In this document: positions 47,190 to 58,377 of the stretch, piece after piece
How the letters are laid out: each line of letters starts with the position of its first letter
Position numbering within the stretch: the first letter of the stretch is position 1
Assembly: GCA_030765055.1 (NCBI GenBank)
Contig: CM060950.1
Span: forward strand, 275,708,540-275,772,539
DNA: 64,000 nucleotides
Reading direction: 5' to 3'
From: Mantis religiosa
Lineage: Eukaryota; Arthropoda; Insecta; Mantodea; Mantidae
Notes under the pieces: model-generated
The model's input: only the letters and a program-made list of their open reading frames with translations
Database searches by the model: none
Told to the model about the DNA's origin: nothing
Position numbers and translations under genes: made by a program

Positions 47190-48697
47190 ATGCCACGTCC
47201 ACGACGTGTGGAGCTGACTGCAGCTCATAAGGTTGAAATTATAGTCCGTGCTTGTCATGGTGAAAACGCTTCACAAATTGCCAGAGAACTGAGTTGCGAC
47301 CGAAGAACAGTGAAGCAGTTGCTGGACAGGTATCATGAGGGAGAAGTTGAATGGGCCAAATCACGCAGGCGTTCAGGTAGGCCTCATGCAGCAACGCTTG
47401 CTCAAGATGAAGTCCTGGTAAAGTCTGTTTAGCCAACGTGTGTGCAGTTCCCAGTCAAAGGGACCTCAAAGAACCTGACCTTTCCGCCCACTAATGACCG
47501 TCATAAATCTATCTCCACACTTCAGAAATGGAACACTGACGTTGAGGACCAATAGCAACCCCTATTTTCTGAAAATGACAGTTGCATGTCTACTCCGCGT
47601 GGAGTCTCAGTTGCCAAAGTTCCAACTTCCAGTTGTTCTGTTTCATTAGGTGCAAGACGGTGATGTTAAAATGTTGCAACCTTGTAGAGGGGACCGTCAG
47701 GAGGAGGGTCCATGTTGTAAAACGATTATGAGGGTTCCTCAAAGAAAGCGGCCGCCGTGCACTTGCGTTGAGTAGACAGACTTTAGCAGATGTGAGGAAC
47801 CAGCCCTTAAGACACAGGTCCATCTTTCTAGATAAAGCAGTTGAGTATGGTTGCTCATATGAAACCATACGCTAACGATTAAAGGATGCTGGTATTGCAT
47901 TACATCGTCCTGCCACTAAGTTCTTTCTTACAGAGGCACACAAAGCAAGACGATTGCAATGGGCACAGCGCAATTACGACCTTCCTCATTCTAATTGGGA
48001 CCTGGTAATCTGGAGTGGCGAGAAGGTATTTCGACCCGACCAGCTTGGGACCCTATGTCTGTATAGACCACGATGAACTAGATACGAACCTCAACACGTC
48101 GTTCGAGAAGCATATTCGGGAAGAATTTCAGCACTATTCTGGGCCTACATGACAGCACCAGGTCCAGGGGAGTTAATTCAAATGCCAGACAGAATGACGG
48201 GTGCAGTCTATGTAGACAATCTCGAAAACACTTTGCTACCATCCCTTCGTACTAGGTTTCCAGAACAAGAAGAGTATATATTTATGCACGACAACAGTGG
48301 TTTGCATACTGCAAATATCACCCAGGATTGGCTAACGAGGCATCCAGAAATAATCTGCATGGACCGGCCACCAAAGTCTCCAAATCAAAACCCCATTGAA
48401 CATATATGGGCCTTCATGGTGAAAGAATGGGAAGAACGTCGACCAGACAGGGTTCAAGAAAATTTGGTTGCTCACGTGATGGCGCTATGGCAATATTATC
48501 AGCCGAATCCAAACCTGTGTTCTGTATTGGTTGCAAACATGCACGAAAGATTAAATGATGTAATCATAGCTGGGGCAATTACACCGGGTTCTAAATCACA
48601 AGATTTCATTTACTTTTTTCATTCTTTGTTTCCACAAATCATTGTTTATTCTAGCAAAAACACGTTTTCTATAAATATCAAATGTTTCATAATTTAA
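47190..48697 (+). pseudogene. Tc1-like transposase with DD35E spacing, disrupted
   Basis: ATG at 47190 starts MPRPRRVELTAAHKVEIIV with a helix-turn-helix (ENASQIARELSCDRRTVKQL) and a basic RRRSGRP hook, ending at a stop at 47430. About 300 bases of frame-broken sequence follow. Then RKTRQTLADVRNQPLRHRS-like sequence, AHKARRLQWAQRNYDL, VIWSGEKVFRPDQLG, and the open frame from 48149 with YIFMHDNSGLHTANITQDWL and PPKSPNQNPIEHIWAFM. Between the Asp of HDNSG and the Glu of PIEHIW there are 35 residues (DD35E). The first catalytic Asp, normally in WSDE, is Gly (WSGE). The 182-codon C-terminal frame is intact, suggesting modest age. Confidence 0.85.
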
Positions 48698-49009
48698 TTC
48701 ATTTGTTAATATATGACGTCGGCTTCATGAAGAAATGACAGCTTTTTACTTTGTTTCCTAAGCAACATTATCGTTGGATATCGTCTTCTTTTTGTAAATC
48801 CTAATAATGGCTATTTGTAACTACGTTTACACAGAATATCTTTTCAGTTTTATGTCTTATACTCCACTGGATTATACAGTTATATTGCAGCTCTAAGTTT
48901 GCTTTTCTCAAGATGAGAGTTATTCAGTTTCTTGTTATTTTATATATTAGCTTATTGTTAGAACAGATGGATAGTATACAGCGTTTAAAAGTTGGCTCCA
49001 TTAAAATTA

Positions 49010-49803
49010 TCATTCAACCTTCTGGAAACTTCTGGCATGCTGTTCGAAAACAAGTTATTTGCTTAGTCGCAAGAGAGAAAGTATAATTCCATTCGTTACG
49101 ATGTCTTACAAAGTAAAAACATTGGAATAAAAATTATGACAACATACTAGGTTTCGAACCATGAAGCCTTAGCTTAGTGACAGCGTGTATTTTGCCACTG
49201 AGCTACGATAACATGTGCTTGTAGTAGGTTATATACAACAAGATGTTGGTTCCATTAAGCCGCCATTCTTCCTGGCATTCGTCTTCTTGCTAATTCTCCA
49301 ATGGCATTAGCAACAGCTTACCCCAAGAGAATAGTTGTAAATTGGTTCGTTACTTAATCTAACAAATAAAAAATCTGGAATAAAAGACATATCCACAGGA
49401 TGGTACTCGAAAAATGAACCCTCGTAATATTTATGACAGCGCGTGCTCTCTGTCATTGAGCTACGTGGACACTTAAGGAAGCTTGCCTTATATACAATAT
49501 AGATATTGGTTCTGTTAAAATTATAATTCCACGTGTTTTCCGTTTTCTTGCACATTTTCCAACGCCATATAGTTAATAGCTCAGCTGCAAGAGAATTATT
49601 ACTTTGTTATATATACTCAATCTTTTGTTATACTGGATTAATATAACCTTAGAAATCTTCGAAGTGAGTAACAGGTTAAAATGGCGACCACGACACTATA
49701 CATCTACGAACATGGCCGATTTAGTTTTCATACCATCTAGTCACGGAACGCCTGAGTGATACTGACCTGCGGAAAGTGTACATTTACTTTCTTGAAAGAT
49801 AAG
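49010..49803 (-). repeat. Right inverted arm with two tRNA-like units
   Basis: Read on the minus strand, the outer unit has tagctcaatgac (complement of 49452-49463) and a damaged B-box near 49406-49420. The inner unit has tagctcagtgg (49195-49205) and ggttcgaaacc (49150-49160), both perfect Pol III boxes. Each is preceded by a ttttaacagaaccaa- or aatggaaccaa-type block and a TATATA-rich part, as in the left arm. Confidence 0.75.
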
Positions 49804-49804
49804 T

Positions 49805-50900
49805 ACCCCAGCGGGTTAACACCGGTTCCGTCTGCAAAGGGGTTTGCGGCAACATGCTTCGGCAAGTCTGTATACGGGAAGGTGCTTTCAAATGCACTTT
49901 CTTCGCCGTTGAAACAACGGCATTCACGACACTGGAAAATGCCCACGGATATCTTCTGCCACTCTGTGGATCCCATGTGCCAGGCAAGTGACGTGTCATC
50001 TTGGGATAAAATGCCTTCAACGTTTCTTCAGCTTTGAGCATGTATGAAGTACTGTCCGTCAAATAGCTTATCATCGTTGTTTTCAGTCGGCTACACCACT
50101 CCTAAACCAGAGAGGGGTGAATGATAATATTTTTACAAATATAACTTAAAGCTTATATAGGAACCACAACAACTGAAGACATACAGTAAGCGCCAAAATG
50201 ATAGTAGATATTAACGGACTACTCGAGCTATTGTAGAGAAATTGTTTTTTTCTAGAACTCTACAAGCAATCAGATAAGGTGTCCGTGGTGTGGTTTTGAG
50301 TTTTCCTGCAATCACTTTGGCAATGTACCTTCTGCAGCGGTCGGTAGTTTCATCAACACTAACCCAAAGGTGCATCCCTAAGTTCATTCCAGATATTTTC
50401 AATCACCTGTACATAAAAACACATAGTTAATTGTATAACTTGGACGTAAAAGCATTAAAATCATGCCTGAAATTTTCCCCATTATACGAGTAATATAATG
50501 AAGACAAATGTGTTTAACATTCAGAGCAAGGGAGTTTTGGTACAAATTAAAGGAGGTCTTAAGTTATAACATGCATACAAATGATGGAATAAAATTACCA
50601 TTAATTGTACTTAACATTTTCGTAGCAAGGATCCAGATAGTTTTGCTGCAGTGTTGATTCATGGGGAATGTGTTTTTTCGTATACTTCTCTAGAAATTTC
50701 CTAAAAATTGGATTTCCTATTTTTGTTTTTTTTCCATGGAATGTCTGCAGCTATCATTGTGGTGCACAAGTCTGAACAGAATTCATCAGGACGGACGTCT
50801 TTTTGAAAAACGAAAGGTTGGTGTCCCGATTTCACCTCCAAGCGTTTCTTGAGCAACAAAGTCTATGTTGCTTCAGATGACACTTTTTCTCACATTTAAC
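49805..50900 (-). pseudogene. hAT transposase, central exons, interrupted by the Tc1-like element
   Basis: Blocks on the minus strand: FCSDLCTTMIAADIPWKK and FRKFLEKYTKKHIPHESTLQ ending QNYLDPCYENV (about 50615-50800); WVSVDETTDRCRRYIAKVI with the hAT catalytic-region Asp (about 50300-50370); SYLTDSTSYMLKAEETLKAF and LKAPSRIQ...VLTRWGTYL (about 49800-50070). The last block stops at the Tc1-like insertion; on its far side (46380-46408) the minus strand continues with LGAALYYA. Joining across the insertion site with one copy of the duplicated bases restores the usual RWGTWLxAAxYYA reading. Frameshifts near 50360 and others inactivate the gene. Confidence 0.8.
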
Positions 50901-50999
50901 CTACAGCAATTTAGTATTTATTGCTATTTAAACATAGAAGGCACGTTAATGAAGTTGTAATCTTAGGCTGTTTCCAACAGTCGGTTTCCAATTACTGAC

Positions 51000-53060
51000 C
51001 TTAAAATATAGCTACTAATAGCATTTGCTCAACTTTTTAAATCTGTGAATCTTAAGGTTTCATGTTGTGCATATTTGAATTATCACTGGCTTTTATGTTA
51101 AATGTTCATTGTACCATAGCTATGTTCTGATACCTAGTGATGTGGCCCCTCAAGAGTAACAAACTGCCTATTTTCAGGTCTTATTTTAAGCTGTCATTTA
51201 TTTTACCCTAAACTGAACATTTAATTTGCTAAAGATATGGGAGTTATTGAATTTACCTTAATTTCTCAAGTACAAACAATCTGTATTAAATACAAAAAAC
51301 TGATGGTTAAATTTTTTTATAGAAGTTCAATACACACGAATATAACTTAAGTTGAGATGGTACGCCCTTCTTGCTGATGTTAAACATTAAAATAGACGTC
51401 ATCCGTTTTCCCTGAAATTACTTTATGCACATACGTGAAACTTTTACAGCACATTTAATTGTCCTTACAGAGGACATCTACAATGATGTCATCTATAATG
51501 ATGCTATTATTTACAGTTCAAAATGATTTATAGTGTTCATTGTTTTTCCCTTGATTTTTAATAGAAAATCAGCCTTAACGTTCGTCTCATTAAGGAAAAC
51601 ACTTGTTTTCGTAGATCCACAACTTAAGTGAAAATCTGTTAAAGGTTTTTATCTCCAGTAGTTTCTCAGAAAATGGCGCAGAAGTTTTGTAAAAATAGCT
51701 TCTGATAAAAGCAGCGTTATATTTCCGATGTGCAACTATCAAACCATTGCACAACGAACTTAAATTAATAACTACCATACAGATAACAAAATGACAATCA
51801 TTGCAACATACGCTGCAATAAATTTGCTAAGCACATACTATTTTGCGGTTCCCTAGGCGAAATAGTTAACATTTATTCCAAATTTCATAAATGGCTCCAC
51901 AGCATGTTAAAATAACAGATATTGTCTTATAATTAAAATACACATAAATTCACTTCACTAAGTAAGAACCATAATGTGCAGAAAGTTGTGAAGTAATTAA
52001 CTATGTCAAAAAGCAATAACATGGGTTTGAGGGGGGATTAAGGGTGAAAATTGATATATCTGAAGCTTTTGTTAGATTTGTTTCAAATTTATGCCATTTA
52101 TTTTTGTGATCGATCAAGAATGGAATAATACCAAGTTTGAGCTTTCTAGTTTCTGAGGAATTAACAGTTTATGCCTAAATTAATTACAGTCGATTTTCAA
52201 AATTTCCCACATATTGTAATTTTAAAAATTAATCCTTGGGGTGTAAGTTTCTGCAGCCATTTTAACCTATTAATGACCTGTACCTATGTGAAATATTTGT
52301 CTTCGCTATATCAACGAACGGAAAAAATAATCATACCTATTTAACAATTTTATTTTCCTAAACGTTCTCAGTAAGAAGTAAGCATTATAATCCTTTTCAG
52401 TACAAATAACAAAAACACAACAAATGTAAATGTGTACACTTAATATGCAGTTGCATGCCAATCATGTTTAGAATTTCATACAGATTAATAGAAAACTGCA
52501 TTCTGTGGAGCATTTTGAAGTTAGGAAAATGTAGAAAATATGGAATCTGAGAAATCTGAGGTTAAAATTACTTAATAGCAGCTACGATACAGGTGTAGGG
52601 TTATTTAAATAGTCATGTGACGTTTTCTGTAGAGCCGCTAGAAAAAAATACTTAATATTATTTAAGTATGTGTATATTGATTTTAAGACAAAGAAAGTTA
52701 AATTTGGGATTGTTGTAAGTTTTGGGCCAATTAGCACAGATGTGTCTCCTTAATAGAAACGATTGTTGGAAAGATAAGAAATTCAGAAGTTCATCACAGC
52801 AATCTTAATCACTTAAAATGTCACGGTGTATCAGAAAGATACAAAGCACAGAATAAAAATCAATTAAAAGTTAAAGCTACAGAATCCTAGTTTGTGTAAT
52901 AAAAACGCTAAATACCCCATTGTCGACAAAGAACAAATAATAAAGCACAGCTTTCTAGTAAGCGTTTCCTGTTCATTCAAACAGAATTACCGCAATTACT
53001 GCATCGTGGAAAGAATTCTCGTACTTTTATAAAGGCATTTCTGTAAAATTTTACACAAAC
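51000..53060. other. Interior of the hAT element, AT-rich, unrecognised
   Basis: This stretch lies between the first and second transposase exons and is probably intron. No coding motif is present. Confidence 0.5.
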
Positions 53061-53275
53061 CGTTAAGTCTATGTAGCCTAGCTAATTAAGCGCTGGCCTT
53101 ACAAGGTTAAGCTGTAACCTGAGCAGAGTCCCAGAGTGGTGATTTTAAGATTGAGTAAAACAACAGCTTCGTGTCAGTAGATTTACACACATGTAAAATA
53201 AATCTTACGAGAGTAAATTCCTGTTTACCAGCGGTACTGATTTTGATGGATCTGATATGATTGTTAACAGTTGAC
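53060..53275 (+). mobile_element. SINE family 7, copy 2, inside the hAT element
   Basis: gcctagctaattaagcgctg gccttacaagg corresponds to the tRNA-like head of the copy at 40265. gtgtcagtagatttacacac atgtaaaataaatcttacga and ttaccagcggtac match its body. It is more diverged than copy 1. Confidence 0.6.
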
Positions 53276-53689
53276 ACCATCAATTATTTACTTAATAACC
53301 TCTCTCCCAAGTATTACTATTAGCTCAAAAATAAGCCTTTACACCAGGACAAATATATCATGTTACTGCATTGAAACTACCAAAAGACAATACTCGTAAC
53401 AAAATTGTGAAATCCAGTACACTGAGTTTGCAAAGCTATACCTATAGGTTTCAAGTAAATAATATTCTAATCAAGATGAAATGCATTAGACGGGCTTGTT
53501 TAACGATTCAGACATGTTTTAAGCTAAATCTCAATATAAAGTCAAATCATGTGATGAAATTTTTCACATTAGGCAATCGCCTCTCAACATACTAATTTGT
53601 GTTCGGCATAATGTTACTACAGGGGCTGATTTTTACAAGGTTTTTAAAAATAGGATAATATAGTATTAATACAAACATGAATGATTAAA

Positions 53690-53802
53690 CACACCTATTT
53701 CACATAAGGCTGACAGAAAATTAATTTGCCATCTGTGCTGAGCAATGGATCACCATTTATCCACTGTTTAAGTACACTTCTGTTGCTTCTCTCTTTTGGC
53801 AT
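53690..53802 (-). pseudogene. hAT transposase, first exon
   Basis: ATG at 53800-53802 opens MPKERSNRSVLKQWINGDPL followed by LSTDGKLIFCQ, the typical N-terminus of this hAT branch just before its DNA-binding finger. The frame meets a stop right after VK, near a possible donor (atag|gtgtgt), so this is the end of exon 1 or a decayed finger. Confidence 0.65.
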
Positions 53803-55246
53803 ATTTGCGTAGGAAACTGATCTATGTGAGCACTTGAAACCCTGCTTACAGAATGGGCTTTCAATTCCCCACATAAACAGTGGTCATTTGTCAATCCATT
53901 CAAATATCATTTAGCTGGTCTTTGCTACTCGTCCTTGAGCGAATTCTAAGATTTTCCATGACGTCATTAGCGCATTATGACACATCTGTAAGGCAGATAC
54001 CTACCTGGCTAAACACCTTTTTGTATATCGAATGTGCAGCAGTAAGAACTTTCTCTTCCCCGAAAAGTTCACGTTGAAACCAACAAGTGCAAAAGCTGTT
54101 GTCGCAAATTACAAGCAGAAGCAATTGGCTAAAAAAGCAGTTTTAGGTACTAATAAACAGAATAGGCACAAACGTATGAAATAGGCATTTATAGGCACTA
54201 TAAAACTAAGAAATCAGGCTAATAATTGTAGGAAACCTGCTTATAACTTAAATGCCTACGTTTCTGAACAAAGGAATAAAATAGGGAAATAGGGCAAAAT
54301 CCGCCCACTAGCCATGAGCGACACTTGGGAATTACTAGGAAAAGACATCAATTACGTATTTTAAAACGCTGTCGGATTCCATGTCCCGAAAATTGATGTC
54401 ACTGTTATCGGGGACTACACAGAGTATATTAGTTTGTTTTGTTTTTTTCTTTTCTTTTAGTAGCTCTTTTACATTTAAAAGAAACCAGAGGTAGGGTACT
54501 ATGTTTTTCTTGTTTTCTAGCTTGCGAGGACAACAGATAAATATTTCACACATTGTAGAGTGAATGTTGTATTATAGAATGTAATCTACATCGATATAAA
54601 AAGGTACTAATATGAAACAAAGAAAAGTTCATGCAGGTCAGTGGATTTGAACATATTTTCGAGTGACAGTGCCTCAAGTGCAGAAAATAGACACTGAGCC
54701 ATTGCTACCAAGGAGAAACACTTCCTTTATAAAGAAGTGTAATTGAAAGTTCAACTATCAAGGTTTGGTTTAGTCTGAGTATTTACTGTGAATATTAGCG
54801 AATAAGTTAGTTTTATTGTTTTCTGCTTATTTTATATTACAGGTTAATAAAACTGTCGTACTTGCTGCGTACAAGTCTGATTTTAACATAGCGCTTGTGC
54901 ACGTGTGAACCAAGCTTGTTAACTTCATGTATGGATGGAGCGAAACTTTAAAAGGTTACAGCTTTCAGACTGTATGTAGCTATATGTAGCTATATATTTT
55001 TAGCTACAAACGCTTCATAACCATACCCTGGTGGAAAAAAAATTGCACCATCTTTCAGTTGTTCATTGAGACATGGGCATAGAATGTTGATATTGAGGGG
55101 TTATATAATTGGTGATTTGAAGTGTCGTGTCAGCAGACAATAAATGACACTGTTCAAGCGTGTCTCTCTTATCTCAGTGCCCACTTTGTAGGCAGTCACT
55201 GGTACTGTCAAGTTGAATCAGTATCAAGACAGTCTAAAGTGAAGAC

Positions 55247-56200
55247 ATGCCACAACGAAGCGAACTGCTTGTTTACAGCTACAGTCATTTGAACGGCATC
55301 CAATTGTTGGCCTACATGAAGCTGAATGGGCCTATCGACAAATTGCTGCACATGTTGGGCACAATGTGTCGCTAGTACATCGGTATTTTCAGCAAGGATC
55401 TTTGGAACAGCCCAAATGACCTTGTTGTCGACGGGCCCTTAAACACCACACACTCACTCACTCACTCTTTGGAACATTCTCACTCACATAGATCAGGTTC
55501 TGAGCGGCCGCATTGTACGGGATTCATTGGGCTTCCAAACAATAACCAGGGAAGCGATCTGGGCACAATTAGCACCAGATGTGTCAGCAGCAGGACTCAA
55601 ATCACGTGTGCTTCTGTGCGTCTCTGACAACATAACATCATGTACGTTTTCTCTAGTGTTGACAAAGGGTTAATTGGCGCTTGGTAGTCTTCAATGACGA
55701 GAGTTGGTTCTCACTGTACACTAGGGTACGACGTAGAGCTGGTGAGCGAACACGTCGAGGTTGCATTCGCCCACGACACAAAGGCCTAACTCCTGCCATC
55801 ATGGTGTGGGTGCCATCACTCACGCTCGCCTTCATAGTTTGTGCAGGGACGTGAAATCAGTGCGAGCTACATTCAGCAGGTACTACCTGTGTTGCTACCA
55901 TATCTTCTACAGAAAGGAGATTTGCTGTTTTCAACAGGATAACGCAAGTCCCCATACATTTATTGCAATGCAACATGTTCTTCATTGTGTACAACTGCCC
56001 TTACCAGCACGGTCCCTGGCCTCTCTCTCATTGAACACGTATGGGTCATGATTGTAAAGATATTGACGAATCATTGCCAAACTGCGACAAAAGATGCAGG
56101 TTGTTTTCAGTGTATCGCAGGATATTATTCGTTACCTGTACTATCGTGTGCCTGCACGAATACAAGCCTGTATTGGAGTCCACCAAACTGACGTAACTCT
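55247..56200 (+). pseudogene. Tc1 transposase, decayed
   Basis: MPQR at 55247, then a helix-turn-helix in shifted frame (FERHPIVGLHEAEWAYRQIA, AAHVGHNVSLVHRYFQQGSL), SGSERPHCT, QQDNASPHTFIAMQ with the second catalytic Asp (about 55940) and LSLIEHVWVM with the catalytic Glu (about 56030). The first Asp region (SSMTRVGSH / NDESWFS-like, about 55700) is decayed. Multiple stops and frameshifts make it non-functional. Confidence 0.8.
55399..55476 (+). mobile_element. 56-bp SINE/LINE-tail insertion with 11-bp target duplication
   Basis: tctttggaaca at 55399-55409 recurs at 55466-55476. Between them, ttgtcgacgggcccttaaac accac and a (ACTC)n run form an extremely 5'-truncated retroposon tail. Removing it restores the Tc1 helix-turn-helix to SGSERP reading. 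The tail shares the cgggcnttaaacaccac pattern with SINE family 1. Confidence 0.75.
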
Positions 56201-57559
56201 TTGGACATACCTTCTTTTGACATGTCTGCTTCATTTGTGCTGATTTTATCGTATGATGCTATCTATGCTATGATCTATTACCTTTCACGTAACTCTCCAT
56301 TAAAGTTAAGCGATGCTTAATGGCGTTGCATTTTTTCCGCCAGTGTATATATTTGGATAGTTCGTATTCACACAAAGAATTCCCATTTAAAATCATTTGG
56401 TAATATTAGTATTCACGTATATTGCACAAGGTATTATTTTGTAAGATATGTTGAATAAAATTATTCAGTAACAAATTTTCCTCCTGGAGTGCTGTATTTG
56501 CCTTAAAAATTGAGGTAGTGGCTGGTAATTACCCATTATAATGTGAACCAATTATTATTGGCATGCTGAAAGGTAGGAATGGTTTTAAAGAAATAATGCA
56601 TTTTCTTTTCTTTTTTATGTTTTAAAATCGGACAGTTTTGCAATTTAAATTTAAGTATAAGCGTAATTTTCAAGAGAAACCATTTGCTATATCTGGGGGT
56701 GCCAAAGAGTAACTTTACTGCTCTTACGTATCTTGCAAACCTGGTCCTAGTCATGTGGGTCGGCTGAAAGTTCAGTGGATAACAGCAATTGGTCAAGCTG
56801 CAGTAAGTTAAAGTATGGCTTAATGGTACATTAAGTATTCGTAAACAAATTAGGATCAATTACAAAAGTTTAGTGTGCTAGAAATTAGGATGAGACGCTA
56901 GAAATGCACTTAGAACCAGTTAAGTTACATTTGCTAGCTCTAGTTCTTGTACCTTTATCCTTCAATTCACCATAGAACGTCAGTTGCAATGCCTCAAACC
57001 GAGTGAGAGAGAGCTCGCTCTGCTGGTAAATTTTCCCAACACCTTCGAAAAATTTGTTGTCAGCAAAATTTCGGTGTCTAAGTGAACAGGTTGTAAACCG
57101 CAGATTTGTTTTTGGCGGAACATCATAATAGGAGCTGAGTACTTTTGGACATATTTTACAAATCGAGTTATCGTCCGTTTTCACAAATGTGACCGAAGAA
57201 CTTTGTTGTCAGAGAGAAATGTAGTTTTAAAAATTGTTTGCCAAAAGCTTAGCATTTTGGGCTTAATTTTTATTGCAAATACTTTAATATCAAACAACAT
57301 TTTTTATGTTATTGCAATCCCTTTGTAGCATTGACTGTTATGGTATACATAAAAAAATTGTCATAGTCTGGAGATTATGGCACGGTCAGAATATTCCCAG
57401 CAATCATCAGGAGGCAGGTTTCTTGTCATGTTCAGGTTTGAAAATTCTTGAAAATAACAGTTTTATAACGCATTTTCTGTTTTATTTGTATAAGGGTCAT
57501 TCGAATGAAGCCGGTCACTTGTGTAAAGTAACGGTAACAGTTTTATTAACTCAAAACTG

Positions 57560-58240
57560 TTGCAAACATCGAGTCACACGGTGAAAGGTTTGGACTGTAC
57601 GGTGGATGTTCCAGCGTTTCCCATCGAAACTGCTGCAATGTGGTCTTCACCGCATTGACGGTGTGTGGGCGGGCATTATCATGCAGAAGAATAACGTCAT
57701 TGGACAACATGCCCGGGCGTTTCGACTTGATGGCTGGTCTAAGGTTACCGCCTGCGTTGCCGTATGTAGTAACAGCTGGCGTTAAACACTACACGTTTCG
57801 TTTCATTTCGTCTAAGGTTCTGTAAAGTGATTTGATGACGTTGGGTATTGATGCTGGTTCCCCGTTCCAGGAACTCGACAAGCAGTGGGCCCTTGTGGTA
57901 TTAAAAAAAAATCATGGCCTTACCAGAACTGGTGTTTACGGCCTTCGATTTTTTTGGAGGTGGTGGAGTCGCATGTTTCCACTGCTTTCTCTGACGCTTG
58001 CTTTCCGGTTCAAAATGGTGACACCATGTTTCGTCACCAGTGACAACAATATGCGAGAGAAACCCGTATTCCTCATAATAACGTAAATAACTCAAAGACA
58101 GCGTCATTCGAGCATTGCGCTGTTGGACGGTCAGTTGCGCTAAAAATCGAATCACTCCTCGTTGTCCAAGCTTACTTGCTTTCAAGTTAGTGGACGATAA
58201 CTTTTGTGACTCCTCTAGGGCGTGAAACCACACTATCGCT
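57560..58240 (-). pseudogene. Mariner transposase (DD34D type), decayed
   Basis: The minus strand reads EEYGFLSHIVVTGDETWCHH with the first catalytic Asp (about 58030-58090), FEPESKRQRKQWKHA, KGPLLVEFLERGT, then RPAIKSKRPGMLS, LLHDNARPHTVNAVKTTLQQ and HPPYSPNLSPCD. There are 34 residues between the second and third Asp, the mariner spacing. Frameshifts near 57900 and 57700 and the nested SINE tail disable it. Confidence 0.85.
57737..57819 (+). mobile_element. 63-bp SINE family 1 tail inserted in mariner, 10-bp target duplication
   Basis: gtctaaggtt at 57737-57746 recurs at 57810-57819. The insert (57747-57809) matches the last part of SINE family 1 (cgcctgcg.tgcc.tatgtag and ggcgttaaacactacac). 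Excising it restores the mariner frame QNLRPAIKSKR. It proves that family 1 was active after this mariner copy landed. Confidence 0.85.
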
Positions 58241-58377
58241 ATGCAACGTCAAAGTTGAGCACGCTGAAGTCGCTCTACCAATAGATTGTGCCACTATACA
58301 CGCAATTGCTTGGTGCCACCTAACGTGTAATGTAAAGTTAGCCGCACTGACCAGGTTTCATTTGAATGCCCCAAATA

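Larger units (their letters stand above)
46409..49803 (+). mobile_element. Tc1/mariner-type transposon with long inverted arms built of tRNA-like tandem modules
   Basis: The ends ctatctttcaag (46409) and, reverse-complemented, cttatctttcaag (49803) lie next to TA on both sides (46407-46408 and 49804-49805). The inverted similarity is not limited to the tips: ccattttaacctgttactca and gttggaaaatatgcaagaaa from the left arm recur inverted on the right, so the arms extend at least several hundred bases (about 46409-47100 and 49010-49803). The centre carries one transposase gene. The element sits in a hAT exon, so it is younger than the hAT. Confidence 0.85.
43961..54318 (-). mobile_element. 10.3-kb hAT transposon with perfect 8-bp target duplication, carrying a nested transposon
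   Basis: GCCATGAG at 43961-43968 recurs at 54311-54318. The element ends are tagggagcggattta (43969) and, reverse-complemented, tagtgggcggatttt (54310). Both subterminal regions carry several copies of ataggca or aggcact, the kind of repeated motif to which hAT transposases bind. The minus strand encodes the transposase in separated blocks. About 3.4 kb is a later Tc1/mariner-type insertion, and other interior parts (44.8-46.4 and 51-53.7 kb) are introns or unrecognised insertions. Confidence 0.85.
55024..56347 (+). mobile_element. Tc1-type transposon, 1.3 kb, TA target duplication
   Basis: The ends ccctggtggaaaaaaaattg (55026) and, reverse-complemented, cactggcggaaaaaatgcaa (56345) are flanked by TA. 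The length is normal for Tc1 elements. One decayed transposase gene fills the interior, and it is interrupted by a 56-bp insertion. Confidence 0.85.
57489..58377 (-). mobile_element. Mariner element, internally shortened, TA duplication
   Basis: The ends taagggtcattcgaatgaag (57491) and, reverse-complemented, tttggggcattcaaatgaaa (58375) are flanked by TA. The length without the nested insertion is about 810 bp, so part of the normal 1.3 kb is missing, mainly in the N-terminal coding region. Confidence 0.8.

Noticed and set aside
49141..49215. Possible functional tRNA gene in the right arm of the nested element
   Set aside because: The Pol III boxes are perfect, but the acceptor and anticodon stems do not pair well, and the module is one of four repeated copies inside a transposon.
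56885..57184. 99-codon minus-strand open frame (MKTDDNSICKICPK...)
   Set aside because: No motif, splice context or repeat support could be found. A CxxC near the start is not enough, so it is left as a chance frame, though it deserves a homology search.
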